The notes below the pieces were generated by a model that worked only from the letters and a program-made list of their open reading frames with translations, did no database searches and had not been told where the DNA came from. The translations under genes were made by a program, and so were the position numbers. From assembly GCA_902611815.1 (NCBI GenBank), contig CACMAZ010000008.1, forward strand, positions 1 to 60,291: a stretch of 60,291 bases of DNA, in the 5' to 3' direction. The stretch's first letter is position 1. Each line of letters starts with the position of its first letter. This document shows, piece by piece, positions 10,825-21,952 of this stretch. Source of the stretch: an uncultured Pelagibacteraceae bacterium. GTDB lineage: Bacteria > Pseudomonadota > Alphaproteobacteria > Pelagibacterales > Pelagibacteraceae.

Positions 10825-11634
10825 TTATTTGATCCAATCTTTATATTTATCTTTATTTTTAGTCAAATATTTAGGGAAATTAAAATCTATATCTACTCTA
10901 TAATACTCATGATCTCTACCAATTAAATCCCTTCCTAAATCAATATTTTTTTTTATCTCACTTTCATTTAAATATTTTGGATCAATTTTTTCATTAAAAA
11001 CATATTGATCATTAGTTTCACAAAGATTTTTATATTTATATAATAAATTTTTAGCGTCTTTTAAGTTACAAAAATGCCAACCACCATCTTCTAAAATATT
11101 ATTCAAACTTTTTTTATCAAACCTCCACCACGGTCTTTTTTTGAATTTGAGTTGGCGCAACCACTGAGGTGAATTCAAATACTTTTTTAAACATACTCTG
11201 CTTCCATACCAAAATGGATGATTTTTAGATCGTAAATTGAATTTATAATAAAAATGCATTTGTTTAAAAACTGCATATTTCATATTTGGTTTAAAATTTT
11301 TTATAACTTCAGGATTAGGTATTTCATCTAGATCAGAAACAATAATTAAATCATCCTCATTAGCGTTTCTTAATCCTCTAGAAATACAATTTCTCTGAAA
11401 GTTTTCCCTAATATATGGATTATCGCCATCTGGCATATCAGTAACAGGTATGTAAATAATTTTATTTTTAAATTTATTGAAATTATTGATATTAAACTTT
11501 AAATCCTTTTTATTATTTTGCCACGTTTTATTTCCCTCTACAATTACAAAATGATCTACAAATTCATTTAAAATATTTAAACGTAAATCTAATAAAAGAT
11601 CTTCATCCCAATAGGAAAAGCAATCGTAAATCAT
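10825..11634 (-). CDS. Glycosyltransferase family 17-like protein
   Basis: A 269-residue enzyme resembling GT17 (beta-1,4-N-acetylglucosaminyltransferase family). MIYDCFSYWDEDLLLDLRLN at the start, FVIVEGNKTW (29-38), and a run from RENFQRN to VSDLDEIPNPEV (about 76-110) with DLDE as the metal-binding acidic motif match the family. A later GGWHFC is also typical. It lies directly after lepA on the same strand and closes the glycan block. Its sugar specificity cannot be read from the sequence. Confidence 0.82.
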   Translation of the reverse strand: MIYDCFSYWDEDLLLDLRLNILNEFVDHFVIVEGNKTWQNNKKDLKFNINNFNKFKNKIIYIPVTDMPDGDNPYIRENFQRNCISRGLRNANEDDLIIVSDLDEIPNPEVIKNFKPNMKYAVFKQMHFYYKFNLRSKNHPFWYGSRVCLKKYLNSPQWLRQLKFKKRPWWRFDKKSLNNILEDGGWHFCNLKDAKNLLYKYKNLCETNDQYVFNEKIDPKYLNESEIKKNIDLGRDLIGRDHEYYRVDIDFNFPKYLTKNKDKYKDWIK

Positions 11635-13443
11635 TTATCTTTCTTTATTTATTTTTAACACACCAATAAACGCTTCTTGTGGTATTTCAACTTTTCCGAA
11701 TTGTTTTGCTTTAGCTTTGCCCTTTTTTTGTTTTTCAATAAGTTTTCTTTTTCTATCTAATGCTCCACCTCCATGTATCTTGGTGAGTACATCTTTTTTA
11801 AAACCTTTAATTGTCTCCCTAGCTATAATTTTTCCTCCTATTGCAGCTTGTACAGGTATCATAAAATTGTGCCTAGGTATTAAATCTTTTAATTTTTCGC
11901 AAACCTCCCTCCCTATTGTCTGAGCAAAATCCTTATGAACCATCATAGCGAGAGCGTCTACTTGTTCCGAATTAACCAGTATACCCAGTTTAACCAAATC
12001 GCCTTCTCTATGTCCTATAATTTCATAGTCAAAACTAGCATATCCGCTAGTCATTGACTTCAAACGATCATTAAAATCAAACACAACCTCATTTAATGGT
12101 ATCTCATAGTTAATCACGGCTCTATTACCTGAATAATTTAAATTTTTTTGAATTCCTCTTTTCCCCTGACACAATTTCATAATAGAGCCTAAATATTGAT
12201 CGGGACTTATTATTGTTGCTTTAATCCATGGCTCCTCGATCATTTTAATTAAAGTAGGATCTGGTAAGCTCGATGGATTTTGAAGATCAACAATTTTACC
12301 ATTATTTAAATGAACCTTGTAAACAACTCCAGGAGTTGTAGTTAATAAATTAATATCAAATTCTCTCTCTAATCTTTCTGTGATTATCTCTAAATGTAAA
12401 AGACCAAGGAATCCACATCTAAAACCTAGTCCTAATGCAGATGATGACTCTGGATCGTATGAAAAGCTAGCGTCATTTAACTTTAATTTAGCGAGACCAT
12501 CCTTTAATTTTTGATATTCTGAACTATCAACAGGAAATAAGCCACAAAATACAACTGGTTTACTAGGTTTAAAACCAGGCAAAGCCTCTTTAATAGGATT
12601 TAAAGAGTCACAAATAGTATCTCCTACTTTTGTCTCTGATAGATTTTTTATACCTGTTATAATAAACCCAATTTCTCCTGAATTTAATTCATCAATATCT
12701 GTTGGTTTGGGGGTAAATACTCCAACCTTTTCAACTGTGTATTCTCTGTTTGAAGACATCATTTTTATCTTCATATTTTTTTTGATTTTGCCGTCAATAA
12801 CTCTTACTAAAATAATTACCCCTAAATATGAGTCATACCAACTATCAACCAACAGACATTTCAAATTTTGATTTTTGTCTCCCTTAGGAGGTGGTAAAAC
12901 AGATATGATCTGTTCTAATATTTCTCCAATACCCTCTCCAGTTTTACCAGAACAAGGCACTGAGTTTGAGGTTTCAATACCAATAACATCCTCAATTTGT
13001 TTTCTTGATCTCTCAAGGTCTGATGCGGGTAAATCTATTTTGTTTAAAATCGGGATAATTTCATGATTTATATCTAGAGCCTGATATACGTTTGCCAATG
13101 TTTGCGCCTCAACACCTTGGGTACTATCCACAATTAATATAGATCCCTCACAAGCATAAAGAGATCTGCTCACTTCATAACTAAAATCCACATGCCCAGG
13201 AGTATCAATTATATTTAGTATATAATCCCTGCCATCTTTAGATTTATATTTAAGCTTTACAGTTTGAGCTTTAATAGTTATCCCTCTTTCTCTCTCAATA
13301 TCCATTGAATCTAATACTTGTTCTTTCATCTCACGCTCAGTTAATCCTCCACATAACTGAATTATTCTATCTGCAATTGTTGATTTTCCATGATCAATAT
13401 GTGCAATGATTGCAAAGTTTCTAATGTTATCAAGAGTAGACAT
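11635..13443 (-). CDS. lepA: Elongation factor 4 (LepA)
   Basis: Ribosome-bound translational GTPase. G1 is AHIDHGKST near residue 13, followed by the switch region [14 protein letters not shown]3 DTPGHVDF and G4 NKIDLP. The EF4-specific C-terminal part has [21 protein letters not shown] and ends [12 protein letters not shown]. Length is 602 residues, typical of LepA. It abuts pheT with no gap (TAA then ATG) and ends the thrS-to-lepA translation cluster. Confidence 0.98.
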   Translation of the reverse strand: MSTLDNIRNFAIIAHIDHGKSTIADRIIQLCGGLTEREMKEQVLDSMDIERERGITIKAQTVKLKYKSKDGRDYILNIIDTPGHVDFSYEVSRSLYACEGSILIVDSTQGVEAQTLANVYQALDINHEIIPILNKIDLPASDLERSRKQIEDVIGIETSNSVPCSGKTGEGIGEILEQIISVLPPPKGDKNQNLKCLLVDSWYDSYLGVIILVRVIDGKIKKNMKIKMMSSNREYTVEKVGVFTPKPTDIDELNSGEIGFIITGIKNLSETKVGDTICDSLNPIKEALPGFKPSKPVVFCGLFPVDSSEYQKLKDGLAKLKLNDASFSYDPESSSALGLGFRCGFLGLLHLEIITERLEREFDINLLTTTPGVVYKVHLNNGKIVDLQNPSSLPDPTLIKMIEEPWIKATIISPDQYLGSIMKLCQGKRGIQKNLNYSGNRAVINYEIPLNEVVFDFNDRLKSMTSGYASFDYEIIGHREGDLVKLGILVNSEQVDALAMMVHKDFAQTIGREVCEKLKDLIPRHNFMIPVQAAIGGKIIARETIKGFKKDVLTKIHGGGALDRKRKLIEKQKKGKAKAKQFGKVEIPQEAFIGVLKINKER

Positions 13444-15816
13444 TTATGATCTTAGTTTTGCACCAATTTTTTCTTCAACAGAATTGACAATTTTGTTTGA
13501 AATATCTGTCAAATCGTTTTCATTTAATGTTTTATGGTCCGATTGTATTGTTACTTTTAAAGCTATTGATTTTTTTCCAGAAGGAATATTTTCACCTTCA
13601 TAAACATCAAAAATTTTAATACCTTTTATTAAAGATTTATCAATTTCTGATATTACATCCGTTAAATTTTGTGCATTAATGTGTTTATCCACTACAAATG
13701 CAAAGTCTCTGTCTGATTTTTGATAATCTGAAAAACTAAGACTTTCTTTAACCTTATTTGTTCTGCTTTTATATTCTACTACATTCTCTAGAAGAATTTC
13801 AAAACCGAATGTTTTTTTTGTAATTTTTGGATGCAGCTCACCAAAATAACCTAGCAATAGATTGTATCTTTTTGAATAAATAGATCCTGATATTCCAGGA
13901 TGATAATAGCTAGGAGTTTTGGCTTCAATTTTAAACTGATCTTTATTAATTCCTAGTTCCATTAGTGTTTGAACTAAATCCTTTTTTATTTCAAATACAT
14001 CAATTTCTTCTTGTTGTTTGTCACTACTACTTTTTCTTTTTAAGCCGCACACAACTGTTATTTGTTCGCCTGGTTTATTTCCTGTGAAAACTGGTCCAAT
14101 TTCAAAAAGTGACTGATCATCAAAGCCTCTTTTAGAATTTTTTTCCATATAAAATATTAAATTTGGATACAATGAATTTCTCAAGACATTTAGATCTGAA
14201 CTGATTGGGTTAACAATTTTTATAGTATCTGTTTCTTCTTTAAAATTATCATTTAATTTTTCATCAGTGAATGACCATGTGACAGTCTCAAAATAACCTT
14301 TGGATGCAACTGATCGTTGGGCCAAATGAAAATGTTTTTGGTAAAAATTAAGTGTCGGTTTAATTCTGTTTTTTTCAGGCTCAATTGATTTGATATTATC
14401 TAATCCCATAATTCTAATAACTTCCTCAACTAAATCAATTTCCCCAAATATATCAGGTCTCCAGGTTGGAACTTTTACAGAAAAAATCTTTCCTTTTTTT
14501 TTCAAATTAAAACCTAGTTTTGTTAAAATTTTTAAAATTTGATTTGATTTAACTTTTATTCCAATTGTTTTGGTTACGATGCCTGGGTCAAAATTGATTT
14601 CTAATGATTTAAATTTTTTGTTTTGTTGAATATCAAATTTAGAAACTTCACCTCCACAAATACTCATTATTAGATTGGCTGCTGCCTCTAGACCTGACTC
14701 AATTGAATTAGGATCTATACCTCTTTCAAATCTAAACTTAGCATCACTATTTAAATCTAAATTTTTAGCAGTTTTTCTAGTTATTTCAGGGTCAAAATAA
14801 GCGGATTCGATTAAAATGTTTTTAGTATCTATTTCTGTACCTGACCTAGTCCCGCCAATAATTCCACCTAATCCTAGTGGTCCCTCGTCATCAGCTATAA
14901 CGCACATATTTTCGTCTAAAGTATAATTGTTATTATCGAGTGCTGCTAAAATTTCACCTTTTTTGGAATTTCTTACAATGATTCTGTTTTTAATTTTATC
15001 TAAATCGTAAGCGTGGAGGGGTCTATTTAAATCAAACATTACATAGTTTGTAATATCAACGACTGCTGATATTGGTCTTAAACCTAATGCTAAAATTCTA
15101 TTCTTTAACCATCCCGGGCTCTCTGTGTTATTGATATTTCTAATTATGCAACTGCCAAAAGCATAACAAGCTTGATTTTTATCTTTTTCTATTTTTACTT
15201 TAAAATTATGTTTAATTTTTTTATTTAATTTTTTTTTTTTTAGTTCCTTTAAATCGCCAAAGTCACATGCTGCTAAATCTCTAGCTATTCCTCTCACCCC
15301 TAAGCAATCTGGTCTATTTGGAGTAATTGATAATTCAATTACGTTATTTTTATTAGAATTGCCAAAATAAGGTTTGCCAATTTTGTTATTATTCTTACTA
15401 TTTAGTTCAATTATTCCCTCGCTTTCATCTGATAATTTTAGTTCAGATTCAGAACAAAGCATTCCGTGAGATATTTCGCCTCTTATTTTTGAAACCTCTA
15501 ACTTCATTCCGTTTTTTGGAATTATAGATCCAGGTGGAGCATATATAGTTAAAAGACCGTCTTTTGCATTTGGTGCTCCACATACAACTTTAACAATTTT
15601 ATTTTCACCAATATCGACTTCGCATAGTTTTAATCTGTCAGCATTAGGATGTTTGTCAGCTTTAATAATTTTTGCGATTATAAAATCACTTAGTTCATTT
15701 TTTATTGGCTCTATCTTTTCTACCTCTAAACCGATATTATTTAGTTTATCTATAATTTGAGATTCTTTTTTTTTTGACTTTAAGTGTATATCAAGCCAAT
15801 CTTTTGTGAATTTCAT
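13444..15816 (-). CDS. pheT: Phenylalanyl-tRNA synthetase beta subunit
   Basis: Beta chain of the alpha2-beta2 enzyme. It shows the N-terminal tRNA-binding domain ([27 protein letters not shown]), the B3/B4 editing region ([28 protein letters not shown]), B5 and a C-terminal FDX-ACB domain ([36 protein letters not shown]). At 790 residues it is full length. Its ATG overlaps the pheS stop (ATGA), the usual coupling of the two subunits. Confidence 0.97.
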   Translation of the reverse strand: MKFTKDWLDIHLKSKKKESQIIDKLNNIGLEVEKIEPIKNELSDFIIAKIIKADKHPNADRLKLCEVDIGENKIVKVVCGAPNAKDGLLTIYAPPGSIIPKNGMKLEVSKIRGEISHGMLCSESELKLSDESEGIIELNSKNNNKIGKPYFGNSNKNNVIELSITPNRPDCLGVRGIARDLAACDFGDLKELKKKKLNKKIKHNFKVKIEKDKNQACYAFGSCIIRNINNTESPGWLKNRILALGLRPISAVVDITNYVMFDLNRPLHAYDLDKIKNRIIVRNSKKGEILAALDNNNYTLDENMCVIADDEGPLGLGGIIGGTRSGTEIDTKNILIESAYFDPEITRKTAKNLDLNSDAKFRFERGIDPNSIESGLEAAANLIMSICGGEVSKFDIQQNKKFKSLEINFDPGIVTKTIGIKVKSNQILKILTKLGFNLKKKGKIFSVKVPTWRPDIFGEIDLVEEVIRIMGLDNIKSIEPEKNRIKPTLNFYQKHFHLAQRSVASKGYFETVTWSFTDEKLNDNFKEETDTIKIVNPISSDLNVLRNSLYPNLIFYMEKNSKRGFDDQSLFEIGPVFTGNKPGEQITVVCGLKRKSSSDKQQEEIDVFEIKKDLVQTLMELGINKDQFKIEAKTPSYYHPGISGSIYSKRYNLLLGYFGELHPKITKKTFGFEILLENVVEYKSRTNKVKESLSFSDYQKSDRDFAFVVDKHINAQNLTDVISEIDKSLIKGIKIFDVYEGENIPSGKKSIALKVTIQSDHKTLNENDLTDISNKIVNSVEEKIGAKLRS

Positions 15817-16880
15817 CTACTTAATCCTCTATAGTTTGTAGGAACATCTAGTGGATCAAAACCATAATAATTCAACCATCTGTAATCACATTCAAAAAAA
15901 GATCGAAGATCATTAATTCCATACTTTAACATTGCCAATCTATCAATTCCTATTCCAAAAGCGAAACCTTGATATATTTTTGAATCAACTTTGCAATTTT
16001 TTAAAACATTTGGGTGGACCATACCGCAACCTAAAATTTCAAGCCATTTGTCTCCCTCACCTATTATTATCTTATTGTTCTCAATTCTATAACCAATATC
16101 AACTTCTGCAGAGGGCTCAGTGAAAGGGAAATGGCTTGGTCTAAACCTCATTTTAATTTTTTTAACTTCAAAAAATTCCTTTATAAAATAATTTAGACAT
16201 CCTTTTAAATGACCCATATTTATATTTTTATCAATATGCAATCCTTCTAGTTGATGAAACATTGGAGTATGAGTTTGATCACTATCACTTCTATATGTTC
16301 TCCCTGGAGCTATAATTTTAAAAGGAGGTTTGCCTTTTAACATAGTTCTAACTTGAACTGGAGAAGTGTGAGTTCTTAATAGTGTTTTCATATTTTTATC
16401 AAGGTAAAATGTGTCATGCATATCTTTTGCAGGATGATTTTCAGGTGTGTTTAATGCTGTAAAATTATTATAATCATTTTCAACATCAGGACCTTCCTCA
16501 ACAGAAAAACCAATTTCTGAAAATATACAAGAGATTTCGTCTATTACTTGTGAAACAGGGTGAATTTTGCCAATTTTAAATTCTTTCTCAGGTAATGTTA
16601 CATCTATTTTTTCCTTTTCTAGTTTTTCATTAAGCTCTTTGTTTAAAACTTCATTTTCTTTAGATTTAATAATATCTTGAAGCTCTTGCTTTGCTTTATT
16701 TATAGAAGACGCAAAATTCTTTTTCTCATCAGCTGATAAGGTTCCAATCCTTTTAAATTCCTGATTAATAAACCCGTTTTTCCCAAAAATTTCTGAACGA
16801 ATGCTTTCAACCAATTTAACATCTTGGGTTTGGTCCAATTTATTTTTGAATTCTAAAACTTTTTTTTCAAAATCTGACAT
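15813..16880 (-). CDS. pheS: Phenylalanyl-tRNA synthetase alpha subunit
   Basis: Catalytic class II subunit that charges tRNA-Phe. An N-terminal coiled-coil domain (about 1-90) precedes the core, which shows [26 protein letters not shown], the motif 2 region [21 protein letters not shown] and motif 3 [19 protein letters not shown]. Length is 355 residues, normal for PheS. It lies 43 bases after rplT. I saw no Phe-rich leader peptide, so attenuation of the classical kind is not supported. Confidence 0.97.
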   Translation of the reverse strand: MSDFEKKVLEFKNKLDQTQDVKLVESIRSEIFGKNGFINQEFKRIGTLSADEKKNFASSINKAKQELQDIIKSKENEVLNKELNEKLEKEKIDVTLPEKEFKIGKIHPVSQVIDEISCIFSEIGFSVEEGPDVENDYNNFTALNTPENHPAKDMHDTFYLDKNMKTLLRTHTSPVQVRTMLKGKPPFKIIAPGRTYRSDSDQTHTPMFHQLEGLHIDKNINMGHLKGCLNYFIKEFFEVKKIKMRFRPSHFPFTEPSAEVDIGYRIENNKIIIGEGDKWLEILGCGMVHPNVLKNCKVDSKIYQGFAFGIGIDRLAMLKYGINDLRSFFECDYRWLNYYGFDPLDVPTNYRGLSR

Positions 16881-16923
16881 AATTACAGATTATTTCTTAA
16901 ACAAATAAAAACAATACCTAAGA

Positions 16924-17280
16924 TTACTTTAGTGCAGCTTGTGCTTTTTTAACAATAGATTTAAATGCTTCAGGATTATCGTAAGCTATTTCAGCAAGAA
17001 TTTTTCTATCTATTTTTATGCCTGATTTATTTAACGCGTATATAAATTTTGAATAAGTTAAACCTTCTAATCTTACGCCAGCATTAATTCTTTGAATCCA
17101 TAATGATTTAAATTCTCTTTTTTTATTTCTTCTATCTCTGTAAGCATACTGCATGGATTTTTCCATAGCTTGTCTTGCAACTCGAATAGTATTTTTTCTT
17201 CTTCCCCACTGGCCTTTTACCGCTTTTAAAACTTTTTTATGCTTTGCTCTACTTGTTACACCTCGTTTAACTCTTGGCAT
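16924..17280 (-). CDS. rplT: 50S ribosomal protein L20
   Basis: Primary 23S rRNA-binding assembly protein of the large subunit. [19 protein letters not shown] and the central [21 protein letters not shown] are diagnostic. At 118 residues it is full length. It follows rpmI after four bases in the infC-rpmI-rplT order, where L20 commonly autoregulates the operon. I did not identify the L20-binding leader structure here. Confidence 0.98.
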   Translation of the reverse strand: MPRVKRGVTSRAKHKKVLKAVKGQWGRRKNTIRVARQAMEKSMQYAYRDRRNKKREFKSLWIQRINAGVRLEGLTYSKFIYALNKSGIKIDRKILAEIAYDNPEAFKSIVKKAQAALK

Positions 17281-17284
17281 CTTA

Positions 17285-17491
17285 TTATCCTCTTAAATTA
17301 TAGGGCATATATGATTTTACTATTTTGCTATCTTGCTTAGACATCACAGTCGTGCCTCTTTGTTTTCTAATTTGTGAATTGGTTCTTTTTATCATTCCGT
17401 GTCTTTTACCAGCTTGAGGCATAATAACTTTTCCTCTTGCAGAAATTTTAAATCTTTTTTTTGCTGAACTTTTAGTCTTTAGTTTTGGCAT
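17285..17491 (-). CDS. rpmI: 50S ribosomal protein L35
   Basis: Small basic large-subunit protein of 68 residues. [16 protein letters not shown] and the [10 protein letters not shown] segment match L35. It sits between infC and rplT on the minus strand, 47 bases after infC, in the standard bacterial order. Confidence 0.98.
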   Translation of the reverse strand: MPKLKTKSSAKKRFKISARGKVIMPQAGKRHGMIKRTNSQIRKQRGTTVMSKQDSKIVKSYMPYNLRG

Positions 17492-17538
17492 AAGTGCGAG
17501 GGTTATACAAATTTAATAATAAATTTACAAGATATTTA

Positions 17539-18084
17539 TTAAATAGGCTGGATGATCATAATCATTTGTTTGCCGTCAAATTTTGGTTGGAGTTCGACTT
17601 TTCCAAGTTTTTCCATGTCTGTTTTAATCTTTTGCATTAGTTCATCGCCTAAATTTGAGTGTTGTAATTCTCTTCCTTTAAATTTTATAGTAAATTTTAC
17701 TTTGTCTCCTTTTGAAAGAAACTTTTGAGCATTTTTAATCTTAAAAGTATAGTCATGAATTTCAGTAACTGGTCTTAATTTTATTTCTTTTATTTCAATT
17801 TTCTTTTGTTTCTTTTTAGCTTTGTTTGCTTTTTTTTGAGCATCATACTTGTATTTACCCATATCCATTATTTTACAAACTGGAGGTTTAGCATTCTGGG
17901 CTATTTCAATTAAATCCAATCCTTCATTTTTTGCAATTGTAATTGCTTCTTGTGTATTTAGTATTCCTAGATTTTGCCCGTCACTTGAAATAACTTGAAC
18001 CTCTGCTGAAACGATTCGATTATTGGATCTTGGTCCTTTATGTTTAGTCCTTCTTTGAAAATAATTTTGTTTAAAATCTGGCAC
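17539..18084 (-). CDS. infC: Translation initiation factor IF-3, GTG start
   Basis: Binds the 30S subunit, blocks premature 50S joining and checks start codons. N-terminal domain NNRIVSAEVQVISSDGQNLG, a Lys-rich linker (KKANKAKKKQKKIEIKEIKLRP), and a C-terminal domain with GDKVKFTIKFKGRELQH. At 181 residues it is full length. The start is GTG at 18084, immediately after the thrS TAA. thrS is in the same frame, so the stop excludes any earlier start. Non-ATG starts on infC are known to allow autoregulation through IF-3 start-codon discrimination (AUU in E. coli). Confidence 0.96.
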   Translation of the reverse strand: MPDFKQNYFQRRTKHKGPRSNNRIVSAEVQVISSDGQNLGILNTQEAITIAKNEGLDLIEIAQNAKPPVCKIMDMGKYKYDAQKKANKAKKKQKKIEIKEIKLRPVTEIHDYTFKIKNAQKFLSKGDKVKFTIKFKGRELQHSNLGDELMQKIKTDMEKLGKVELQPKFDGKQMIMIIQPI

Positions 18085-20001
18085 TTATAAAGATGGAGCT
18101 TTGTTTAAAGCTTGGTGGATAGTTATAAATTTTTTCAATTCTATGTTTTCTTGTTTATTAGAATCCAATCTTCTAATAGTTACACTGTTAGAGTCAACTT
18201 CTTTTTTTCCACATATTAATAAAATTGGGACTTTTGATAAAGAATGATCTCTAATTTTATAATTTAAGTTATGATTTTTAAGATCTACTTCTGATGAAAA
18301 ACCTGCATCGATTAATTGTTTATTTACTTTTTTTGAATACTCATCAAATTCATCAGAAACAGGTATTACGACAGTTTGTAAAGGACTAATCCAAAATGGA
18401 AGTTTACCAGAATAATTCTCAATAAGTATTCCTATAAATCTTTCAAGTGATCCAAATAAAGCACGATGCAACATGACTGGAACTTTTTTAGAGCCATCTT
18501 TCTCTACATATGATGCTCCTAATCTTTCTGGTAAATTAAGATCTACTTGCAACGTTCCACATTGCCAATCTCTACCAATTGCATCTCTTAGAACGAATTC
18601 AATTTTCGGACCATAAAAAGCACCCTCACCCTTATTTATACTGTAATCTAGTTTTGTTTCTTTCACTGCTTTCAGTAAAGCTTTTTCAGACTTATCCCAA
18701 ACTGCGTCACTACCAACTCTAAGATCTGGTCTATCTGAGTATTTAAGAATAACATTTTCAAAACCTAAATCTTTGTAAATTTCCAGAATTAAGTTTGTTA
18801 TAGAAAGCGATTGCTCTGTTATTTGATCTTCAGTGCAAAAAATGTGTGCATCGTCTTGCGTAAAAGCTCTTACCCTTAATAATCCATGTAAAGCACCAGA
18901 TGGTTCATACCTATGAACTTTTCCAAACTCTGACATTTTAAGCGGAAGATCTCTGTAGCTTTTCAAGCCTTGGTTAAATACCTGAACACATCCAGGGCAA
19001 TTCATTGGTTTAACTGCAAAAATTTTCTCATCTGGGGTTTGTGAAGTATACATATGAGCGCCAAATTTTTCCCAATGTCCAGATTTCTCCCATAAAGATC
19101 TATCTAATATTTCGGGAGTGTTAATTTCCTTATAACCAGCATCTTGCTGTTTTTTCCTCATATAGTTAACTAGCTTTTGAAATAAGTTCCATCCTTTTTC
19201 ATGCCAAAAAACTGCACCAGGACTTTCCTCTCTGAAATGGAAAAGATTCATTTCTTTACCTAATTTTCTATGATCTCTTTTTTCAGCTTCCTCTAATCTT
19301 TTTAGATAATTATCTAAATCCTTTTTTGATGCCCAAGATGTTCCATAGATTCTCTGTAACATTTCATTTTTTGAATCACCTCTCCAATACGCACCTGCAA
19401 CTTTTGTTAATTTAAAATGTTTACCAATTCTACCAGTCGAAGGTAAATGTGGACCTCTACAAAGATCATGCCATTTGCCATGAAAATAAATTGAGATTTC
19501 CTCACCTTTGGGAATGTCTTGAATAATTTCAGCTTTATAATTTTCTCCTATTTTTTTAAAATGAGTAATTGCTTTGTCTCTTTCCCAAACTTCTCTATAA
19601 GTAGTTTCATTCCTGTCAACTATTTCGGACATTTTAGTCTCTATCTTTTTTAAGTCTGACTCCGTAAAAGGTTCCTTTCTCGCGAAATCATAATAAAAAC
19701 CGTCTTCTATTGTTGGACCAATAGTGACCTGGGTTCCAGGAAACAACTCTTGTACAGCCATTGCTAAAATATGAGCAGTGTCGTGTCTAATGGTGTCTAA
19801 GCCGTCATCATCTTTTGATGTTAAAATTTTTACTTTAGAATCTTTTTCTATTTCAAAACTTAAGTCTTTTAAATTTCCATCAACACTCATTATAAGTGCT
19901 TCTTTAGCTAATGACTTGCTAATTTTTTCTACAATTTGTTTTCCTGTTACCTTTTCATCAAAAGATAACTTTTTTCCATCTGGTAAAGTTATATTAGGCA
20001 T
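18085..20001 (-). CDS. thrS: Threonyl-tRNA synthetase
   Basis: Class II synthetase that charges tRNA-Thr. It has the N-terminal TGS domain (MPNITLPDGKKLSF), the editing domain with HDTAHILAMAV, the zinc-site Cys in PMNCPGCVQVF, the motif 2 region RVRAFTQDDAHIFC, and a C-terminal anticodon-binding domain. Length is 638 residues, full size. Its ATG lies inside the last eight bases of the GT4 gene, an unusual coupling of a glycosyltransferase to the translation cluster. Confidence 0.97.
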   Translation of the reverse strand: MPNITLPDGKKLSFDEKVTGKQIVEKISKSLAKEALIMSVDGNLKDLSFEIEKDSKVKILTSKDDDGLDTIRHDTAHILAMAVQELFPGTQVTIGPTIEDGFYYDFARKEPFTESDLKKIETKMSEIVDRNETTYREVWERDKAITHFKKIGENYKAEIIQDIPKGEEISIYFHGKWHDLCRGPHLPSTGRIGKHFKLTKVAGAYWRGDSKNEMLQRIYGTSWASKKDLDNYLKRLEEAEKRDHRKLGKEMNLFHFREESPGAVFWHEKGWNLFQKLVNYMRKKQQDAGYKEINTPEILDRSLWEKSGHWEKFGAHMYTSQTPDEKIFAVKPMNCPGCVQVFNQGLKSYRDLPLKMSEFGKVHRYEPSGALHGLLRVRAFTQDDAHIFCTEDQITEQSLSITNLILEIYKDLGFENVILKYSDRPDLRVGSDAVWDKSEKALLKAVKETKLDYSINKGEGAFYGPKIEFVLRDAIGRDWQCGTLQVDLNLPERLGASYVEKDGSKKVPVMLHRALFGSLERFIGILIENYSGKLPFWISPLQTVVIPVSDEFDEYSKKVNKQLIDAGFSSEVDLKNHNLNYKIRDHSLSKVPILLICGKKEVDSNSVTIRRLDSNKQENIELKKFITIHQALNKAPSL

Positions 20002-21151
20002 TTATTAGTTTTTTATATTCTGAATAAGTTGAAAAACACATTTTTTCAACATTAAATTTTTGTTCAACGTTTTTTCTTCCACTATTTCCCATGGCATTTA
20101 GCGTTGTATCATCAGATCTAAAAATATTATCAATTTTTTCACTTAGAGATTTTGGATCTTCTGACTTAAATAGTAATCCAGTTCTATTATTTATAATAGT
20201 CTCTTTAGAACCACCAATATCACTTGCTACAATTGGTTTTTTCATTGATTGCGCTTCTACAGAAACTCTTCCAAAAGCTTCAGGTTCAATTGATGCAGAT
20301 ACAACTACATTTGCAATACTATATGCTACAGGCATTGAATTTGCGTGTTCTAAAAAAATAACATCATTATTAAGTCTATGTTGTTCAACTAATCTTAGTA
20401 GTTTTTTTTTATAGGCATCTCTTCCTTGATCTGACCCCAAAATAATGGCTACAAAGTTTTTGTATCCAAAATTGGTTTTTAAAATATTTAAAGACTCTAT
20501 TAACAACTCTTGACCTTTCCATTCTGTAAGACGTCCGGGCATAAGAATAATCTTTTTACCTGGCTCGATATTTAATTTTGCAAAAAATTTTGTTCTTTCT
20601 TTTTTGTTGATATTATTTGGATCATAATATTCTGTATTAATACCTCTGAATATTACTAAAAATTTTTTCATTTTTGGAACATGCTCAGGATAATTTTCTG
20701 AAATATGTTTAAATATAAAATTTGAGCCAGCTATTACACAATCTGACTTAAGCATAATAGAATTATAATATTTTTTTAATGATGAATTAAAGTTATATGT
20801 CCCATGGAATGTAGTAACCAACTTACACCGGGTAATTTTTGCAGTGAAATAACACGACCAAGCAGGTGCTCTGCTTCTAACATGGATGACATTAATTCTA
20901 TAAAAAAGCACAATTAATGATAAAATGAAAATATTTAAAATCATTAATATTGGATTTTTACTGTGAACTGGAATTTTGAATAATTTAACTTTTTTTTTGT
21001 TGATATATTTAGTTAATTTACCTCCACTAGTTGCAATATAAGATTTGCTTTTTTGCTCACTTAGATAGTGCGCTAGATCATAACATCCTATTTCAGCTCC
21101 TCCATAGTCTAATCTGGGTATTACTTGTAAAACTTTTAATTTAGATGACAT
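19994..21151 (-). CDS. GT4 family glycosyltransferase
   Basis: A 385-residue GT-B enzyme. The N-terminal domain opens with LQVIPRLDYGGAEIGCYDLA. The C-terminal nucleotide-sugar domain has ILMPGRLTEWKGQELLI (about 209-225), GSDQGRDAYKKKL, and the EX7E element in SIEPEAFGRVSVEAQSMKKPIVASDIGG. This is the pattern of LPS or exopolysaccharide GT4 enzymes. It overlaps thrS by eight bases and starts 36 bases from a divergent alpha/beta hydrolase gene. The acceptor is unknown; a surface glycan role fits the glycan genes 8 kb away. Confidence 0.9.
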   Translation of the reverse strand: MSSKLKVLQVIPRLDYGGAEIGCYDLAHYLSEQKSKSYIATSGGKLTKYINKKKVKLFKIPVHSKNPILMILNIFILSLIVLFYRINVIHVRSRAPAWSCYFTAKITRCKLVTTFHGTYNFNSSLKKYYNSIMLKSDCVIAGSNFIFKHISENYPEHVPKMKKFLVIFRGINTEYYDPNNINKKERTKFFAKLNIEPGKKIILMPGRLTEWKGQELLIESLNILKTNFGYKNFVAIILGSDQGRDAYKKKLLRLVEQHRLNNDVIFLEHANSMPVAYSIANVVVSASIEPEAFGRVSVEAQSMKKPIVASDIGGSKETIINNRTGLLFKSEDPKSLSEKIDNIFRSDDTTLNAMGNSGRKNVEQKFNVEKMCFSTYSEYKKLINA

Positions 21152-21187
21152 ATAATATTCTTATATTATCATATTTTGTAACTCTTT

Positions 21188-21952
21188 ATGACTAAATTTG
21201 AATTTATAAAATATAAAACAAACAAGAAAATCAGGGTTCTATTTAAAGATCCTGGATCTGATATTTTTGTAGTTTTTTTACATGGCTTAAAGTCAGATTT
21301 AACTGGTAAGAAACCTAATTATTTAATGAAACAGTGTAAAAAAAGAAAAGTTGGTTTTATGGGTATCGAATACTCTGGTCATGGTAAATCATATGGTAAA
21401 TTTGAAACAGGAACCATCACTAGTTGGTCAAATGACGTAAAATTCATAATTAAACAAAAACTAATTAACAAAAAAATAATAATTATTGGATCTAGTTTAG
21501 GAGCATGGTTAGGCTTAATTCAACTAAAATATTTTAAAAATATAATAGGGTTCATTGGGATTGGGGCAGCGCCAGAATTTCTGGATAGATTAGTATGGAA
21601 AAAATTAAGTAGAAAAAATAAAAATTTGGTACTTAAAAATAAATATTATAATTTAGAAAACGATGACTATTCATATAAAATCACTTTAAAAATAATTAAA
21701 GACGGTCGAAAAAATAAAGTTCTTAATAAAAAAAATAATTCGAAAATTCCAGTATATCTTTTACATGGTGAAAAAGATAATGTGGTACCTCAGAGTTTAT
21801 CTAAAAAAATATTAAAAGTATTCCCAAATTCAAAGAAAAAATTCATAAAAATAAAAAATGGAGACCATAGTCTTTCAAGAGTAAAAGACTTAAAAATTTT
21901 AAATAATTATATGAATAAAATAATTAATTATTGCGCTAAACCCTCTTTATAA
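21188..21952 (+). CDS. Alpha/beta hydrolase
   Basis: A 254-residue hydrolase with VVFLHGLKSDLTG as the oxyanion loop, IIGSSLGAWLG as the nucleophile elbow (Ser), LLHGEKDNVVP carrying the catalytic Asp, and KNGDHSLSR carrying the catalytic His, so the triad is complete. No signal peptide is seen, so it is cytoplasmic. Ser-hydrolases of this kind include esterases and acyl-peptide hydrolases; the substrate is not predictable. It converges on, and overlaps by 25 bases, the SDR gene on the other strand. Confidence 0.88.
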   Translation: MTKFEFIKYKTNKKIRVLFKDPGSDIFVVFLHGLKSDLTGKKPNYLMKQCKKRKVGFMGIEYSGHGKSYGKFETGTITSWSNDVKFIIKQKLINKKIIIIGSSLGAWLGLIQLKYFKNIIGFIGIGAAPEFLDRLVWKKLSRKNKNLVLKNKYYNLENDDYSYKITLKIIKDGRKNKVLNKKNNSKIPVYLLHGEKDNVVPQSLSKKILKVFPNSKKKFIKIKNGDHSLSRVKDLKILNNYMNKIINYCAKPSL

